The notes: generated from the letters alone by a model not told the origin. A DNA stretch of 64,000 nucleotides from Demequina aurantiaca (GCF_000975135.1 NZ_BBRF01000001.1:1118380-1182379), one strand, 5' to 3'. Shown: positions 9,599-22,812, counted from the stretch's first letter. Numbers and translations are program-made.

Positions 9599-9607
9599 TT
9601 ATCCACA
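9599..9607 (+). promoter_or_regulatory. Isolated consensus DnaA box
   Basis: TTATCCACA is an exact match to the classical DnaA 9-mer. It stands alone, 51-65 bp upstream of the possible DUF559 starts, so it is not an origin. It may be chance, a DnaA-titrating or regulatory site, or part of the repeat-rich upstream region. Confidence 0.4.
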
Positions 9608-9657
9608 GATGTGCTCTCGCGACAGCGCCGACCATCGCTCTGCGGGACCGTGGCAGG

Positions 9658-10536
9658 GTGGACGTGGCGAAGCGAGTGGCCGACCTTGGTGGTGCGGCGC
9701 GTACCGGCACGTTGCTGAGTCTGGGCTTTCAGAAGCGGGATATCGCCGGCGCAGTTCGCGAGAATCGCATGACGCGTGTCGCTCGCGGTGTCTACGGGGT
9801 GCCTGGAGTCACCCCGATGATGCTTGATTGTGTCCGGCTCGGCGCGCAGGTCACCTGCGTGAGCGCCCTTGCTCGCCACGGCATTTCACTCATCAATCTG
9901 CCGGATGGGGCTCATCTCGAGGTGCCGAGCAACTTCGCGGCGCGGGGCCGTGGCTCGGCGCGCACCCGGCTTCACTACGCAAGCGACTGCTGCCGTGGAG
10001 CTACCCCGGGGACAGTGGTCTCCGTCGCCCGCGCACTTATTGCTGCGAGCGCTTGCCTTACCCCGCGCGAGCATCTAGTCGCGCTCGACTCTGCCCTGAA
10101 CAAGGGGCTTGTGAACGTCAATCACATCGCGCCCGTTTCAAGCCGACTCGTGGACTCGCGCGGCCGTGCCATCGCGGAATTCGCGCGGGAGCGCAGGGAG
10201 TGGCTCGTCGCTCACGCCGATGGTCGGGCAGAATCCCCACTCGAGACACTGGTGCGCGTGGATCTGGTTGAGGCGGGATTTGCCGTGCAACCGCAGAGAT
10301 TTGTCGATGGGGTAGGTCGGGTAGATCTGCTGGTCGAGGGGCAGTTGGTGGTCGAGACTGACGGCCGCCGCCATCACGACGACCCGCACGCGTTCCAGCG
10401 GGACCGGGAACGCGACCGTATGCTCTTGCGTTGCGGATTTCGGGTCATGAGATTCACCTACGCGGACCTCGTCGGTGCTCGAGCGATCGACATCGTTGCC
10501 GAGGTGAGCGCCGCCCTCGCCACCGACCGCTCCTGA
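9658..10536 (+). CDS. AbiEi-like N-terminal plus DUF559 (Vsr-type nuclease fold) protein
   Basis: 292 residues from GTG 9658 (GTG 9664 is equally possible). The N-terminus resembles the winged-helix antitoxin module seen in AbiEi-type proteins (GGAARTGTLLSLGFQKRDI, then VARGVYGVPG). The C-terminal DUF559 domain (about 205-290) has the Vsr/restriction-like pattern: ESPLETLVRVDLVEAG, GRVDLLVEGQLVVETDGRRHH (D...E.DG..H), FQRDRERDRMLL and FRVMRFTYADL. This combination is abundant in actinobacteria and its function is unproven; there is no adjacent AbiEii toxin. The frame continues upstream to 9229, but only through repeat DNA. Its stop codon lies inside the right-hand flanking repeat, which suggests gene and repeats moved together. 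Confidence 0.78.
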   Translation: MDVAKRVADLGGAARTGTLLSLGFQKRDIAGAVRENRMTRVARGVYGVPGVTPMMLDCVRLGAQVTCVSALARHGISLINLPDGAHLEVPSNFAARGRGSARTRLHYASDCCRGATPGTVVSVARALIAASACLTPREHLVALDSALNKGLVNVNHIAPVSSRLVDSRGRAIAEFARERREWLVAHADGRAESPLETLVRVDLVEAGFAVQPQRFVDGVGRVDLLVEGQLVVETDGRRHHDDPHAFQRDRERDRMLLRCGFRVMRFTYADLVGARAIDIVAEVSAALATDRS

Positions 10537-10622
10537 AGGACGAAGTCAGCATCGTCCTGAATGAAGGGGTCAAAAGCCCGATCCGGAAGGCCAGTATTGG
10601 TCTCGCCCTTCACGAACGGTCG
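10529..10622. repeat. Palindromic repeat element, right copy flanking the DUF559 gene
   Basis: About 94 bp aligned end to end with the left copy: GAAGGACGA, 7-8 nt, TCGTCCT (hairpin 10537-10558), then CCTTCACGAACGG near the end. The TGA of the DUF559 gene is within it. The hairpin could also serve as that gene's terminator. The remaining 10623-10922 holds a 17-bp tandem repeat (10651-10688) and probable tRNA promoter sequence, with no credible gene. Confidence 0.62.
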
Positions 10623-10650
10623 CAGCACCATGGTTGACGTCGCCTCAGTT

Positions 10651-10688
10651 CGGAGCGCATGCACGGTATTTCGGAGCACGTGCACGGT
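10651..10688. repeat. Two tandem 17-bp units, 21-bp period
   Basis: CGGAGCGCATGCACGGT (10651-10667) is followed by CGGAGCACGTGCACGGT (10672-10688), differing at two adjacent positions. Each unit holds a short GCATGC or GCACGTGC palindrome. It lies in the spacer between the DUF559 gene and tRNA-Trp. Confidence 0.55.
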
Positions 10689-10922
10689 TGTGGTCTCGAC
10701 GTGCGCCTCGCGCTGACGTATCGTGGATAGTTGCCTAGCGCCGCCGGGGCCAGCATTTGTCCATCAGGGACCAGGACCCAATCAGCGGAGCGGACTCGAG
10801 TTCGCTTTACGGCCCGAAAAGCCGTAGCATTGCTAGTCGGCGATTGACATTCGTCATGATGACCTGCGCCCAAAACGCAGCAACAGAATGTCGATCTCCA
10901 AAGGGAAACCAACCTTTCCCGA

Positions 10923-10994
10923 AGGGCAGTGGCGCAATTGGTAGCGCATCGGTCTCCAAAACCGACGGTTGTGGGTTCGAGTCCCGCCTGCCCT
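10923..10994 (+). tRNA. trpT: tRNA-Trp (anticodon CCA)
   Basis: 72 nt folding as a complete cloverleaf: acceptor stem AGGGCAG (10923-10929) with CTGCCCT (10988-10994), D stem GCGC/GCGC around AATTGGTA, anticodon stem TCGGT/ACCGA with loop CTCCAAA and CCA at 10956-10958, and T loop GGTTCGAGTCC. The 3' CCA is not encoded. A weak promoter candidate upstream is TTCGCT (10801-10806), 18 nt, TAGCAT (10825-10830). Location just before secE is usual in actinobacteria. Confidence 0.97.
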
Positions 10995-11061
10995 GCAGAG
11001 CGCGGTATTTCACCGCGTGAGTGAAAGTAAGCATGTCTCCCACAAAGCAAAGGACTATTCG

Positions 11062-11319
11062 GTGAGTGAATCTGCCGTGACCGACGCCGGTGAGGACGAC
11101 CCGCGCCACGAAAAGCGAGAGGGCCGCTCGATCTTTGGCCGCATCGCACTGTTCGTGCGCCAGGTGATCTCCGAACTGCGCCGTGTCGTCACGCCCACGC
11201 GTGAAGAGCTGATCCGCTACATCTGGGTGGTCGTTGGCTTCGTGGCCGTCATGATGGTTCTGGTCTTCGTGCTCGATGTGGCATTCGGCTGGCTCTCGCA
11301 GAAGGTTTTCGGCGGCTAA
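11062..11319 (+). CDS. secE: Preprotein translocase subunit SecE
   Basis: 85 residues from GTG 11062, chosen because AAAGGA precedes it; the open frame continues back into the tRNA. A charged N-terminal tail is followed by the amphipathic helix IALFVRQVISELRRVVTPTREELI with the conserved V-x-P turn, and one C-terminal membrane helix (about 58-78). Single-helix SecE is the normal actinobacterial form. It clamps SecY in the SecYEG channel of the cytoplasmic membrane. It is followed 30 bp later by nusG, the classic secE-nusG pair. Confidence 0.95.
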   Translation: MSESAVTDAGEDDPRHEKREGRSIFGRIALFVRQVISELRRVVTPTREELIRYIWVVVGFVAVMMVLVFVLDVAFGWLSQKVFGG

Positions 11320-11349
11320 GCGCCGTCGAGTAAAGGAAGTGGTGCACCG

Positions 11350-12210
11350 ATGAGTGACGACAAGATTGACGACGCGCTGAACAAGGCTGAGGCCTTGGTC
11401 GCTGACGTTGACGCAGCCCTCACTGAGGCGTCTGCGGCCGCGGAAGAGCCCGCTCAGGTTCCCGTCGACGAGGCCGGCTTTGCCGATGCTCCCGCCGATG
11501 CCGTGATCGAGGGCGACGACGACACCGTTCCCGGCGACGACGCGGTTGACCCTGCCGAGGTTGCAGCGGTTATCGAAGAGGCCGACGACGCTGACCAGGA
11601 CTTGGCTGAGCCCGTCTCGGATCCGGCCGCAGAGTTCAAGATGGAACTGCGCATGCGCGAGGGCGACTGGTATGTCGTGCACAGCTACTCCGGTCACGAG
11701 AAGCGCGTGAAGCAGGCTATTGAGCACCGCATCGCGAGCCTCAACATGGAGGACTACATCTTCCAGGTCGAGGTCCCGATGGAAGAGGTCGCAGAGATCA
11801 AGAACGGCCAGCGCAAGCTCGTCACCCGCGTGCGGATGCCCGGCTACGTCCTGGTCCGCATGTACCTAGGCGACGAGTCCTGGGGCACCGTTCGCAACAC
11901 GCCTGGCGTCACCGGTTTTGTCGGTCACGCACACCAGCCGGTTCCGCTCACCATTGACGAGGTCTACTCGATGCTGGTGACCCCCGAGACCGCCGCAGCC
12001 GTCGAGGACGAGCAGTCGTCGAAGGCCACCCCCGTGGAGGTCGACTTTGTTGTCGACGAGGCAATCACCGTCATCGACGGCCCGTTCGCCACGCTCCCCG
12101 GCACCATTTCCGAGATCAACGTCGAGAGCCAGAAGCTCCACGTCCTCGTATCCATCTTCGGCCGGGAAACTCCGGTCGAACTGTCGTTCAACCAGGTCCA
12201 GAAGATCTAG
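11350..12210 (+). CDS. nusG: Transcription termination/antitermination factor NusG
   Basis: 286 residues, against about 180 in E. coli. Residues 1-95 are an acidic, low-complexity Ala/Asp/Glu extension, as in other actinobacterial NusG proteins. The NGN domain (about 100-210) begins with [20 protein letters not shown] and includes [12 protein letters not shown] and [11 protein letters not shown]. The KOW domain (about 235-286) contains [17 protein letters not shown]. NusG binds RNA polymerase, adjusts pausing and links transcription to Rho and the ribosome. It lies in a secE-nusG-rplK-rplA transcription order. Confidence 0.96.
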   Translation: MSDDKIDDALNKAEALVADVDAALTEASAAAEEPAQVPVDEAGFADAPADAVIEGDDDTVPGDDAVDPAEVAAVIEEADDADQDLAEPVSDPAAEFKMELRMREGDWYVVHSYSGHEKRVKQAIEHRIASLNMEDYIFQVEVPMEEVAEIKNGQRKLVTRVRMPGYVLVRMYLGDESWGTVRNTPGVTGFVGHAHQPVPLTIDEVYSMLVTPETAAAVEDEQSSKATPVEVDFVVDEAITVIDGPFATLPGTISEINVESQKLHVLVSIFGRETPVELSFNQVQKI

Positions 12211-12272
12211 GTTCCTGGCAGGACAACACCACGGCGGTCACCATCCGCCACGAGCAATAGAAGGACCCAAAC

Positions 12273-12704
12273 ATGGCACCCCCTAAGAAGAAGGTCGCTG
12301 GTCTGATTAAGCTTCAGATCCAGGCTGGCGCCGCAAACCCCGCACCGCCCGTGGGCCCCGCCCTCGGTCAGCACGGTGTGAACATCATGGAGTTCTGCAA
12401 GGCCTACAACGCGGCGACCGAGTCGCAGCGTGGCAATGTGGTTCCCGTCGAGATCACGGTCTACGAAGACCGCTCGTTCACCTTCATTACCAAGACCCCT
12501 CCTGCAGCCGAGCTCATCAAGAAGGCAGCTGGCGTTGCAAAGGGATCTGGCGTTCCGCACACGGACAAGGTTGGCTCGATTACCGAGGCACAGGTCCGCG
12601 AGATCGCGACGACGAAGATGGAAGACCTCAACGCGAACGACATCGACGCTGCGTCGAAGATCATCGCCGGCACCGCCCGCTCCATGGGTATCACCGTTAA
12701 GTAG
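12273..12704 (+). CDS. rplK: 50S ribosomal protein L11
   Basis: 143 residues, normal length. The N-terminal domain has the Pro-rich thiopeptide-binding segment [28 protein letters not shown], and the C-terminal RNA-binding domain has [10 protein letters not shown] and GTARSMGI. L11 binds the GTPase centre of 23S rRNA and is needed for stringent-response sensing by RelA. The ATG has GAAGGA upstream. It lies 62 bp after nusG and 63 bp before rplA. Confidence 0.97.
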   Translation: MAPPKKKVAGLIKLQIQAGAANPAPPVGPALGQHGVNIMEFCKAYNAATESQRGNVVPVEITVYEDRSFTFITKTPPAAELIKKAAGVAKGSGVPHTDKVGSITEAQVREIATTKMEDLNANDIDAASKIIAGTARSMGITVK

Positions 12705-12767
12705 TTCCACCCCAAGTGGGAGGGCCGCGCTGGCCCGCCACCACGACTGCAAAGGAAACATCAGCAG

Positions 12768-13466
12768 ATGACTAAGCGCTCAAAGGCTTACAACGACGCA
12801 GCCCAGCTCGTCGACCGTAGCCAGCTCTACACGCCGATCGAGGCCCTCCGCCTCGCTCAGAAGACGTCCTCCAAGAACACCGACTCGACCATCGATGCGG
12901 TTTTCAAGTTGGGCGTTGACCCTCGTCACGCGGACCAGTCGGTTCGCTCCACCGTCATCCTTCCGCACGGCACCGGTAAGACCGCTCGGGTCCTGGTCTT
13001 CGCCAACGGCGAGAAGGCAGACGCCGCCCGCGAGGCCGGCGCAGACATCGTCGGTGGCGACGAGCTCATCGAGGAGGTGCAGAACGGTCGTCAGGACTTC
13101 GACTCCGTTGTTGCCACCCCCGACCTGATGGGCAAGGTTGGTCGTTTGGGTAAGGTCCTGGGTCCCCGTGGCCTCATGCCTAACCCCAAGACCGGCACCG
13201 TGACGATGGACGTGGCCAAGGCCGTGTCCGACATCAAGGGCGGAAAGATCGAGTTCCGCGTCGACAAGCACGCCAACCTCCACACCGTGGTCGGCAAGGC
13301 GTCGTTCGGCGACGAGAAGTTGCTCGAGAACTACAAGACGATCGTGGACGAAATCGTTCGCGTGAAGCCTTCCGCTTCTAAGGGCAAGTACATCGTCAAG
13401 GCCGCGATCTCCGCGACCACTGGCCCCGGTATCCTCGTGGATCCGTTGGCGAAGGCAGCAGAGTAG
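12768..13466 (+). CDS. rplA: 50S ribosomal protein L1
   Basis: 232 residues, family length. Recognisable blocks are [21 protein letters not shown], the signature [22 protein letters not shown], and the C-terminal [19 protein letters not shown]1 forms the mobile stalk at the E site of the 50S subunit and in many bacteria represses its own rplKA mRNA. A strong terminator at 13570-13604 ends this transcript. Confidence 0.97.
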   Translation: MTKRSKAYNDAAQLVDRSQLYTPIEALRLAQKTSSKNTDSTIDAVFKLGVDPRHADQSVRSTVILPHGTGKTARVLVFANGEKADAAREAGADIVGGDELIEEVQNGRQDFDSVVATPDLMGKVGRLGKVLGPRGLMPNPKTGTVTMDVAKAVSDIKGGKIEFRVDKHANLHTVVGKASFGDEKLLENYKTIVDEIVRVKPSASKGKYIVKAAISATTGPGILVDPLAKAAE

Positions 13467-13569
13467 AGCTGCACTAAGAAACGCACTCGTGCGACGCCCG
13501 GCGATCCCGGGTTGAGCGCAGAGAGCATGGTGCACGCGCGCCTTCAACCCCCCAGCGCGTGTGTCACCC

Positions 13570-13604
13570 GGGCCGGTTCCCCTGAGGGGAACCGGCCCTT
13601 CTTC
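13570..13604 (+). terminator. Rho-independent terminator after rplA
   Basis: GGGCCGGTTCCCC, loop TGA, then GGGGAACCGGCCC and TTCTTC. The perfect GC-rich stem followed by a T-rich tail makes this a confident intrinsic terminator, separating rplKA from rplJL. Confidence 0.9.
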
Positions 13605-13679
13605 GTCTCCCCAGCATCGGCCGATGCTTGAAAGTCTTTCCGCCGATGCCTCGGCTGGTTGGCCGCGACGACGGGGGAT

Positions 13680-13708
13680 TTGCTTCGGGGGAGCGAACGC
13701 CGTACGAT
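13680..13708 (+). promoter_or_regulatory. Promoter of rplJ-rplL
   Basis: TTGCTT (-35, 13680-13685), 17-nt spacer, TACGAT (-10, 13703-13708). It lies after the rplA terminator and just before the L10 leader, so it should drive rplJ and rplL independently of rplKA. Upstream, 13615-13628 is a GCATCGGCCGATGC palindrome. Confidence 0.7.
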
Positions 13709-13714
13709 TGCCTA

Positions 13715-13866
13715 CGCCCAAAGACCGCCGGTCGTCGGGGCGGGAGCCGCAAGGTGACCAACCGACACGAAGTTCCGCAGCAGTGGAAGCCAGCGCAGAG
13801 CGAGTACAGGTTTGTCGGATTAGTCTGATGCGCCCATGTGCCCCGCCCTGTGCGGGGCTTTTTTGT
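13715..13866 (+). ncRNA. Ribosomal protein L10 leader with terminator-attenuator
   Basis: Untranslated leader of rplJ. The first part (13715-13790) has the arrangement seen in L10 leaders: CAAAGACCGCCGGTCG and, later, GCCGCAAGGTGACC, which should form the stem and internal loop bound by the L10/L12 complex. It ends in an intrinsic hairpin GCCCCGC/GCGGGGC (13840-13858) followed by six T, 48 nt before the rplJ ATG. This supports autogenous attenuation: excess L10(L12)n favours termination. Structure inferred by eye, not folded. Confidence 0.72.
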
Positions 13867-13911
13867 TGGTCGGAGCGGGATACCTGCGGTCGCATCAACG
13901 GAAGGACAACC

Positions 13912-14433
13912 ATGGCGACGCCAGACAAGGTGGCGGCAGTAAAGGACCTCGCGGATCAGTTCCGTGACTCCGACGCTGTCGTAATCACCGAGTACCGCGG
14001 TCTCTCGGTACCCCAGCTCGCTGAGCTGCGTACCAAGCTCCGCGGCGCAGCAACCTTCAAGGTTGCGAAGAACACTCTCGCGGCGCTCGCGGCTAAGGAT
14101 GCCGGCGTAGAAGGTCTTGACGACCTCTTCGTTGGTCCCACGGCCATTGCATTCGTCACCGGTGACCCGGTGGAGGCTGCAAAGAGTCTGAAGGAGTTCA
14201 GCAAGGACAACAAGGCGCTCGTCCTCAAGGGCGGCGTTCTTGATGGTGCCGTGCTGTCTGCTGACGAGATCAACAAGCTCGCAGACCTCGAGTCCCGTGA
14301 AGTACTGCTCGCAAAGACGGCAGGCGTCCTCAAGGCGTCGCTGTTCGGAGCTGCATATCTTTTCCAGGCCCCGCTTGCTCAGGCAGCGCGAGGCGTCGAA
14401 GCCCTGCGTGCGAAGCAGGAAGACGCAGCCTAA
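13912..14433 (+). CDS. rplJ: 50S ribosomal protein L10
   Basis: 173 residues from ATG 13912, preceded by GGAAGGA; the longer open frame to 13561 is leader RNA. The N-terminal rRNA-binding part contains [18 protein letters not shown] and [11 protein letters not shown]. The C-terminal helix [23 protein letters not shown] carries the binding sites for L7/L12 dimers. L10 is the base of the ribosomal stalk and the likely repressor of its own leader (13715-13866). Confidence 0.97.
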   Translation: MATPDKVAAVKDLADQFRDSDAVVITEYRGLSVPQLAELRTKLRGAATFKVAKNTLAALAAKDAGVEGLDDLFVGPTAIAFVTGDPVEAAKSLKEFSKDNKALVLKGGVLDGAVLSADEINKLADLESREVLLAKTAGVLKASLFGAAYLFQAPLAQAARGVEALRAKQEDAA

Positions 14434-14487
14434 CGGCTGCACCCCCCAAACAACCCCTGCTTACGCAGAATTAGGAAGGAAGCCACC

Positions 14488-14868
14488 ATGGCTAAGCTCA
14501 CCACCGATCAGCTGATCGACGCGTTCAAGGAACTGACCCTCATCGAGCTCTCGGAGTTCGTCAAGGCGTTCGAGGAGACCTTCGAGGTTTCCGCTGCTGC
14601 CCCCGTTGCCGCTGCTGCCGCTCCGGCCGCTGCTGCCGCTGAAGAGGTTGAGGAGAAGGACGAGTTCGACGTCATCCTCGCCGAGGTCGGCGACAAGAAG
14701 ATCCAGGTCATCAAGGAGGTGCGCGCACTCACGAGCCTCGGTCTCGGTGAGGCGAAGGCACTCGTTGACGGCGCACCCAAGGCTGTTCTTGAGGGCGCAA
14801 AGAAGGAAGACGCTGAGAAGGCCAAGGAGGTCCTCGAGGCCGCTGGCGCCAAGGTCGAGCTCAAGTAG
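14488..14868 (+). CDS. rplL: 50S ribosomal protein L7/L12
   Basis: 126 residues. An N-terminal dimerisation helix ([27 protein letters not shown]), an Ala-rich hinge (about 33-52), and the globular C-terminal domain starting [24 protein letters not shown] with the factor-binding [14 protein letters not shown]. It recruits translation GTPases to the ribosome in several copies via L10. A terminator follows at 14892-14926. Confidence 0.97.
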   Translation: MAKLTTDQLIDAFKELTLIELSEFVKAFEETFEVSAAAPVAAAAAPAAAAAEEVEEKDEFDVILAEVGDKKIQVIKEVRALTSLGLGEAKALVDGAPKAVLEGAKKEDAEKAKEVLEAAGAKVELK

Positions 14869-14891
14869 TTTCGACTTCTCGCTGAAGCGGA

Positions 14892-14926
14892 GGCCGGGTC
14901 GATGCGAAAGCATCGGCCCGGCCTTT
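14892..14926 (+). terminator. Rho-independent terminator after rplL
   Basis: GGCCGGG, then CGATGC-GAAA-GCATCG, then CCCGGCC (interrupted by single unpaired bases) and TTTG. The tetraloop stem is strong but the T tract is short. It ends rplJL or attenuates read-through into rpoBC. The following 14927-15099 shows no gene. Confidence 0.8.
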
Positions 14927-15099
14927 GCCGTTCCCGGCATCGGCGAATGTCCCCTGCGCCTACATCCGGACCCATTTTCGGCGAGAAAGCAGCGTAGATG
15001 TAAGCGCAGGAGCAGTCGGCGCGGAAGCGGCGACATGGCTTTTGCCCCACGGGTGGGTTGCGATTTGGTTCCTGTCCTCCACCGACACGCGCGTCACTG

Positions 15100-15128
15100 T
15101 TGACGACTTTGAATTTTGGGTGGACAAT
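15100..15128 (+). promoter_or_regulatory. rpoBC promoter candidate 1
   Basis: TTGACG (15100-15105), 17-nt spacer, GACAAT (15123-15128). Good -35, moderate -10. It would give a leader of about 155 nt before rpoB. It overlaps a second promoter candidate at 15121-15149. Confidence 0.55.
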
Positions 15129-15149
15129 CTCGCGATTCGGCACTACTCT
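15121..15149 (+). promoter_or_regulatory. rpoBC promoter candidate 2
   Basis: TGGACA (15121-15126), 17-nt spacer, TACTCT (15144-15149). This fits the actinobacterial TTGACA-N17-TANNNT consensus with one -35 mismatch. Its -35 box overlaps the -10 box of candidate 1, so the two would be alternative start sites. Confidence 0.6.
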
Positions 15150-15289
15150 GGGTAGTTGCGCTGTCTATTGCCCTGCCCTCAAATGCCTACCTGGTGTGCG
15201 TCCGCTCGAAAGTGGTTTCGCCCCAGGATCCGGTGGAACTGTGGCTTTAGCACGTGACCTGCTCGAATTAAAAAGGGAAGGACCCACCC

Positions 15290-18200
15290 TTGGCTGCCTT
15301 GCGCACCCCCACGGCTTCGGCCATCGCTAACCGCTCCGCATCACGACGAGTCTCATTCGCTCAGATCGCTGAGCCGCTTGAGGTTCCGAACCTCATCGGT
15401 CTGCAGACTGAGAGTTTCGACTGGCTTCTTGGAAACGCCGCTTGGACTGCGCGCGTTGACGCAGCCAAGGAGGAAGGCCGCAACGACGTTCCGTTGACTG
15501 CCGGCCTCCAGGAGATCTTCGAGGAGATCTCCCCGATTGAGGACTTCGGACAGACCATGTCTCTGTCGTTCTCCGACCCCTACTTCGAAGAGCCTCGTCA
15601 CACGCCTGACGAGTGCAAGGAGAAGGACTTCACGTTCTCCGCGCAGCTGTTCGTGACCGCCGAGTTCATGAACAACACCACGGGCGAGATCAAGTCGCAG
15701 ACGGTGTTCATGGGCGACTTCCCGCTGATGTCCCCGCGCGGAACGTTCATCGTCAACGGCACCGAGCGCGTCGTTGTCTCGCAGCTGGTCCGTTCGCCCG
15801 GGGTGTACTTCGAGCGCACGCCCGACAAGACCTCAGACAAGGACATCTTCACCGCGAAGATGATCCCGTCGCGTGGCGCCTGGCTTGAGTTCGAGATCGA
15901 CAAGCGTGACGCCGTTGGCGTTCGTGTCGACCGCAAGCGCAAGCAGTCTGTCACGCTGTTCCTCAAGGCCCTGGGCCTGACGGACGAGGACATCGAGCGC
16001 GAGTTCAAGGAGTACCCCGCTGTACTCGAGACCCTCGCGAAGGACACCGTCCACACGCACGAGGAAGCACTCGTCGACCTGTACCGCAAGCTGCGCCCGG
16101 GTGAGCCGCCCACGGTTGAGGCCGGTCAGAACCTGCTCGACAACTTCTACTTCAACTCCAAGCGCTACGACCTCGCGAAGGTCGGCCGCTACAAGCTGAA
16201 CAAGAAGCTCGGCGTCGACAAGCCCCTAAACGACTCGGTCCTGAACGTTGACGACATCGTCGCCACCGTGAAGTACATCGCTGCTGCCCACGCCGGTCAC
16301 TCGACCATGCCGGGCACCAACGGCGACGTGCGCGTCGAGACTGACGACATCGACCACTTCGGCAACCGCCGTATCCGTGCGGTCGGTGAGCTTATCCAGA
16401 ACCAGATCCGTACGGGTCTGTCCCGCATGGAGCGCGTGGTGCGTGAGCGCATGACGACTCAGGACGTCGAGGCCATCACGCCGCAGACCCTGATCAACAC
16501 GCGCCCCGTGGTCGCCGCGATTCGCGAGTTCTTTGGCACCAGCCAGCTCTCGCAGTTCATGGACCAGAACAACCCCCTCGCCGGTCTGACGCACAAGCGT
16601 CGTCTGTCCGCGCTGGGCCCGGGTGGTCTGTCCCGCGACCGTGCCGGCATGGAAGTACGAGACGTTCACCCGTCGCACTACGGCCGCATGTGCCCCATCG
16701 AGACCCCTGAAGGCCCGAACATCGGTCTGATCGGCTCGCTCGCATCGTTCGGTCGCATCAACCCGCTCGGCTTTGTCGAGACGCCGTACCGCAAGGTGCT
16801 CAAGGGTAAGGTCACCGACAAGGTCGACTACCTGACGGCCGATGACGAGGACCAGTTCGTCATCGCGCAGGCTAACGCCGGGATCGCCGATGACGGCCGC
16901 TTCACGGACGAGCGCGTCCTCGTGCGCGCCAAGGGTGGCGAGGTTGAGTTGGTGGCCCCCGAGGCTGTTGACTACATCGACGTCTCCCCACGTCAGATGG
17001 TGTCGGTCGGTACCGCACTGATTCCGTTCCTCGAGCACGACGACGCCAACCGCGCACTCATGGGTGCCAACATGCAGCGTCAGGCTGTGCCGCTGGTCCG
17101 TTCCGAGGCCCCGCTCGTGGGTACCGGCATGGAGCGTCGCGCGGCAATTGACGCTGGTGACGTCATCATCGCCACCAAGCCCGGCGTGGTCACCGAGGTT
17201 TCCTCGGACCTGATCACGGTTGCGAACGACGATGCGACGACTGGGTCCTACCGCGTCGCCAAGTTCCAGCGCTCCAACCAGGGCACCTCGTACAACCAGC
17301 GCGTGCTGGTCGACGAGGGCGACAAGATCGTCGAGGGCTCCGTCCTCGCCGATGGTCCTGCCACGGACGAGGGTGACCTCGCCTTGGGCAAGAACCTCCT
17401 TGTCGCATTCATGTGCTGGGAAGGCCACAACTACGAAGACGCGATCATCCTCTCGCAGCGTCTGGTGCAGGACGACACTCTCTCCTCGATTCACATTGAG
17501 GAGCACGAGGTTGACGCCCGCGACACCAAGCTGGGTCCGGAGGAGATCACTCGCGACATCCCGAACGCCTCGGAAGAGGTCCTCGCTGACCTCGACGAGC
17601 GTGGCATCATCCGTATCGGTGCCGAGGTTCGCGCCGGTGACGTGCTGGTGGGCAAGGTCACGCCTAAGGGTGAGACCGAACTCACGCCGGAAGAGCGCCT
17701 CCTGCGCGCCATCTTCGGCGAGAAGGCTCGCGAAGTCCGCGACACCTCGCTCAAGGTGCCCCACGGCGAGACCGGAACCGTCATCGGCGTCCGTGTTTTC
17801 ACCGAGGAGGACGGCGACGACCTGCCCGCAGGCGTGAACCAGCTGGTTCGCGTGTACATCGCGCAGCGACGCAAGATCCAGGAGGGTGACAAGCTCGCCG
17901 GCCGTCACGGTAACAAGGGCGTCATCTCGACGATCCTGCCCGTGGAGGACATGCCGTTCCTCGCGGACGGTACTCCGGTCGACGTGATCCTGAACCCGCT
18001 GGGTGTTCCTGGACGTATGAACGTCGGTCAGGTCCTCGAGACCGCCACCGGTTGGCTCGCCAAGAACGGCTGGGATGCAACGGACGCCAAGGGCGACTGG
18101 ACCGCACAGCTGCCTAAGGGTGCGACCACCTCGGAGCCCGGACGCCCCGTGGCGACCCCGGTGTTCGACGGCCTGAAGGAAGAGACGATCAGCGGTCTTC

Positions 18201-18769
18201 GTACCGTCGTGAACCCCAACCGTGACGGTGACCGCCTGGTCAACGAGAACGGCAAGGCACGACTGTTTGATGGCCGTTCGGGAGAGCCCTTCCCGGAGCC
18301 CGTCGCCGTCGGTTACAAGTACATCTTGAAGCTCCACCACTTGGTGGACGACAAGATCCACGCCCGTTCCACGGGTCCGTACTCGATGATTACGCAGCAG
18401 CCTCTGGGTGGTAAGGCCCAGTTCGGTGGTCAGCGCTTTGGTGAGATGGAAGTGTGGGCCCTCGAGGCCTACGGTGCCGCTTACGCGCTGCAGGAGCTGC
18501 TCACCATCAAGTCGGATGACGTGCTCGGCCGCGTGAAGGTCTACGAGGCCATCGTGAAGGGACAGAACATCCCTGAGCCTGGTTTGCCGGAGTCGTTCCG
18601 CGTGCTCATGAAGGAGATGCAGTCGCTCTGCCTCAACGTTGAGGTTCTCAACGCTGAAGGTCAGCTTGTCGAGATGCGCGAGTCGGAAGACGACGTGTAT
18701 CAAGCAGCCGAGTCACTCGGTATCTCCCTGTCCAGCCGTCCCGACGCTTCTAGCGTCGACGAGATTTAA
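15290..18769 (+). CDS. rpoB: DNA-directed RNA polymerase subunit beta
   Basis: 1159 residues, usual actinobacterial length. The start is TTG 15290, with GGGAAGGA upstream; the protein then reads [14 protein letters not shown] and joins the conserved [17 protein letters not shown]. The rifampicin region reads [29 protein letters not shown] in two segments, with wild-type D, H and S at the classic resistance positions, so target-based rifampicin resistance is not predicted. Later conserved blocks: RHGNKGVIS and [24 protein letters not shown]. RpoB forms one side of the active-site cleft. rpoC follows 15 bp later. Confidence 0.98.
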   Translation: MAALRTPTASAIANRSASRRVSFAQIAEPLEVPNLIGLQTESFDWLLGNAAWTARVDAAKEEGRNDVPLTAGLQEIFEEISPIEDFGQTMSLSFSDPYFEEPRHTPDECKEKDFTFSAQLFVTAEFMNNTTGEIKSQTVFMGDFPLMSPRGTFIVNGTERVVVSQLVRSPGVYFERTPDKTSDKDIFTAKMIPSRGAWLEFEIDKRDAVGVRVDRKRKQSVTLFLKALGLTDEDIEREFKEYPAVLETLAKDTVHTHEEALVDLYRKLRPGEPPTVEAGQNLLDNFYFNSKRYDLAKVGRYKLNKKLGVDKPLNDSVLNVDDIVATVKYIAAAHAGHSTMPGTNGDVRVETDDIDHFGNRRIRAVGELIQNQIRTGLSRMERVVRERMTTQDVEAITPQTLINTRPVVAAIREFFGTSQLSQFMDQNNPLAGLTHKRRLSALGPGGLSRDRAGMEVRDVHPSHYGRMCPIETPEGPNIGLIGSLASFGRINPLGFVETPYRKVLKGKVTDKVDYLTADDEDQFVIAQANAGIADDGRFTDERVLVRAKGGEVELVAPEAVDYIDVSPRQMVSVGTALIPFLEHDDANRALMGANMQRQAVPLVRSEAPLVGTGMERRAAIDAGDVIIATKPGVVTEVSSDLITVANDDATTGSYRVAKFQRSNQGTSYNQRVLVDEGDKIVEGSVLADGPATDEGDLALGKNLLVAFMCWEGHNYEDAIILSQRLVQDDTLSSIHIEEHEVDARDTKLGPEEITRDIPNASEEVLADLDERGIIRIGAEVRAGDVLVGKVTPKGETELTPEERLLRAIFGEKAREVRDTSLKVPHGETGTVIGVRVFTEEDGDDLPAGVNQLVRVYIAQRRKIQEGDKLAGRHGNKGVISTILPVEDMPFLADGTPVDVILNPLGVPGRMNVGQVLETATGWLAKNGWDATDAKGDWTAQLPKGATTSEPGRPVATPVFDGLKEETISGLRTVVNPNRDGDRLVNENGKARLFDGRSGEPFPEPVAVGYKYILKLHHLVDDKIHARSTGPYSMITQQPLGGKAQFGGQRFGEMEVWALEAYGAAYALQELLTIKSDDVLGRVKVYEAIVKGQNIPEPGLPESFRVLMKEMQSLCLNVEVLNAEGQLVEMRESEDDVYQAAESLGISLSSRPDASSVDEI

Positions 18770-18784
18770 GGAAGAGGACTGACT

Positions 18785-22660
<3,876 letters not shown>

Positions 22661-22693
22661 CACTACGTCAGGGCCAGCGTTGGTAACTTCGCT

Positions 22694-22722
22694 TTGACGC
22701 GGACGCGGGTGACGGGTATCTT
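22694..22722 (+). promoter_or_regulatory. str operon promoter
   Basis: TTGACG (22694-22699), 17-nt spacer, TATCTT (22717-22722). The -10 box lies in a small palindrome GTATCT-T-AGATAC (22716-22728). The promoter gives rpsL a leader of about 140 nt that contains the shared element at 22788-22812. Confidence 0.75.
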
Positions 22723-22787
22723 AGATACTCGTGCCCGCGTCGGCGGGCCCCTTGCGCGCGCCTTCACCGGAGCGCCACGATCATGAC

Positions 22788-22812
22788 CGACACGCCCGAG
22801 CGCGGGGGTCGG
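22788..22812 (+). promoter_or_regulatory. Leader element shared with the S10 operon (copy 1)
   Basis: A 25-nt sequence beginning CGACACGCCCGAG and ending GGGGGTCGG. It is identical to 27390-27414 upstream of rpsJ. It ends 55 nt before the rpsL start. CCCG/CGGG and CCGA/TCGG pairings allow a small hairpin. Being exactly conserved in two ribosomal operon leaders, it is probably a functional RNA or DNA element. Confidence 0.65.

Noticed and set aside
9599-9607. Replication origin at the DnaA-box match
   Set aside because: Only one box was seen, with no AT-rich unwinding region and no dnaA/dnaN/gyrB nearby.
9229-9657. N-terminal extension of the DUF559 frame back to 9229
   Set aside because: It would translate the direct repeats, the palindromic element and the start of the divergent aspC gene; the conserved protein begins near 9658-9664.
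9658-10536. AbiE-type toxin-antitoxin system
   Set aside because: Only the AbiEi-like N-terminal module is present; no nucleotidyltransferase AbiEii gene adjoins it.
10844-10849. TTGACA as -35 of the tRNA-Trp/secE promoter
   Set aside because: No acceptable -10 lies 16-19 nt downstream (the position reads CGCCCA).
10807-11727. A 306-codon minus-strand frame over tRNA-Trp, secE and nusG
   Set aside because: It is antisense to three certain genes including a tRNA.
13561-13911. Upstream extension of rplJ
   Set aside because: It crosses the rplA terminator, the rplJ promoter and the attenuator; the family length and Shine-Dalgarno support ATG 13912.
16226-18703. An 825-codon open frame on the minus strand within rpoB
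   Set aside because: It is an antisense shadow of rpoB, a normal effect of GC-rich codon use; composition is His/Arg/Val-rich with no family motif. The same holds for 18713-20416, 20516-21307 and 21386-22663 (antisense to rpoC) and 23700-25475 (antisense to fusA).
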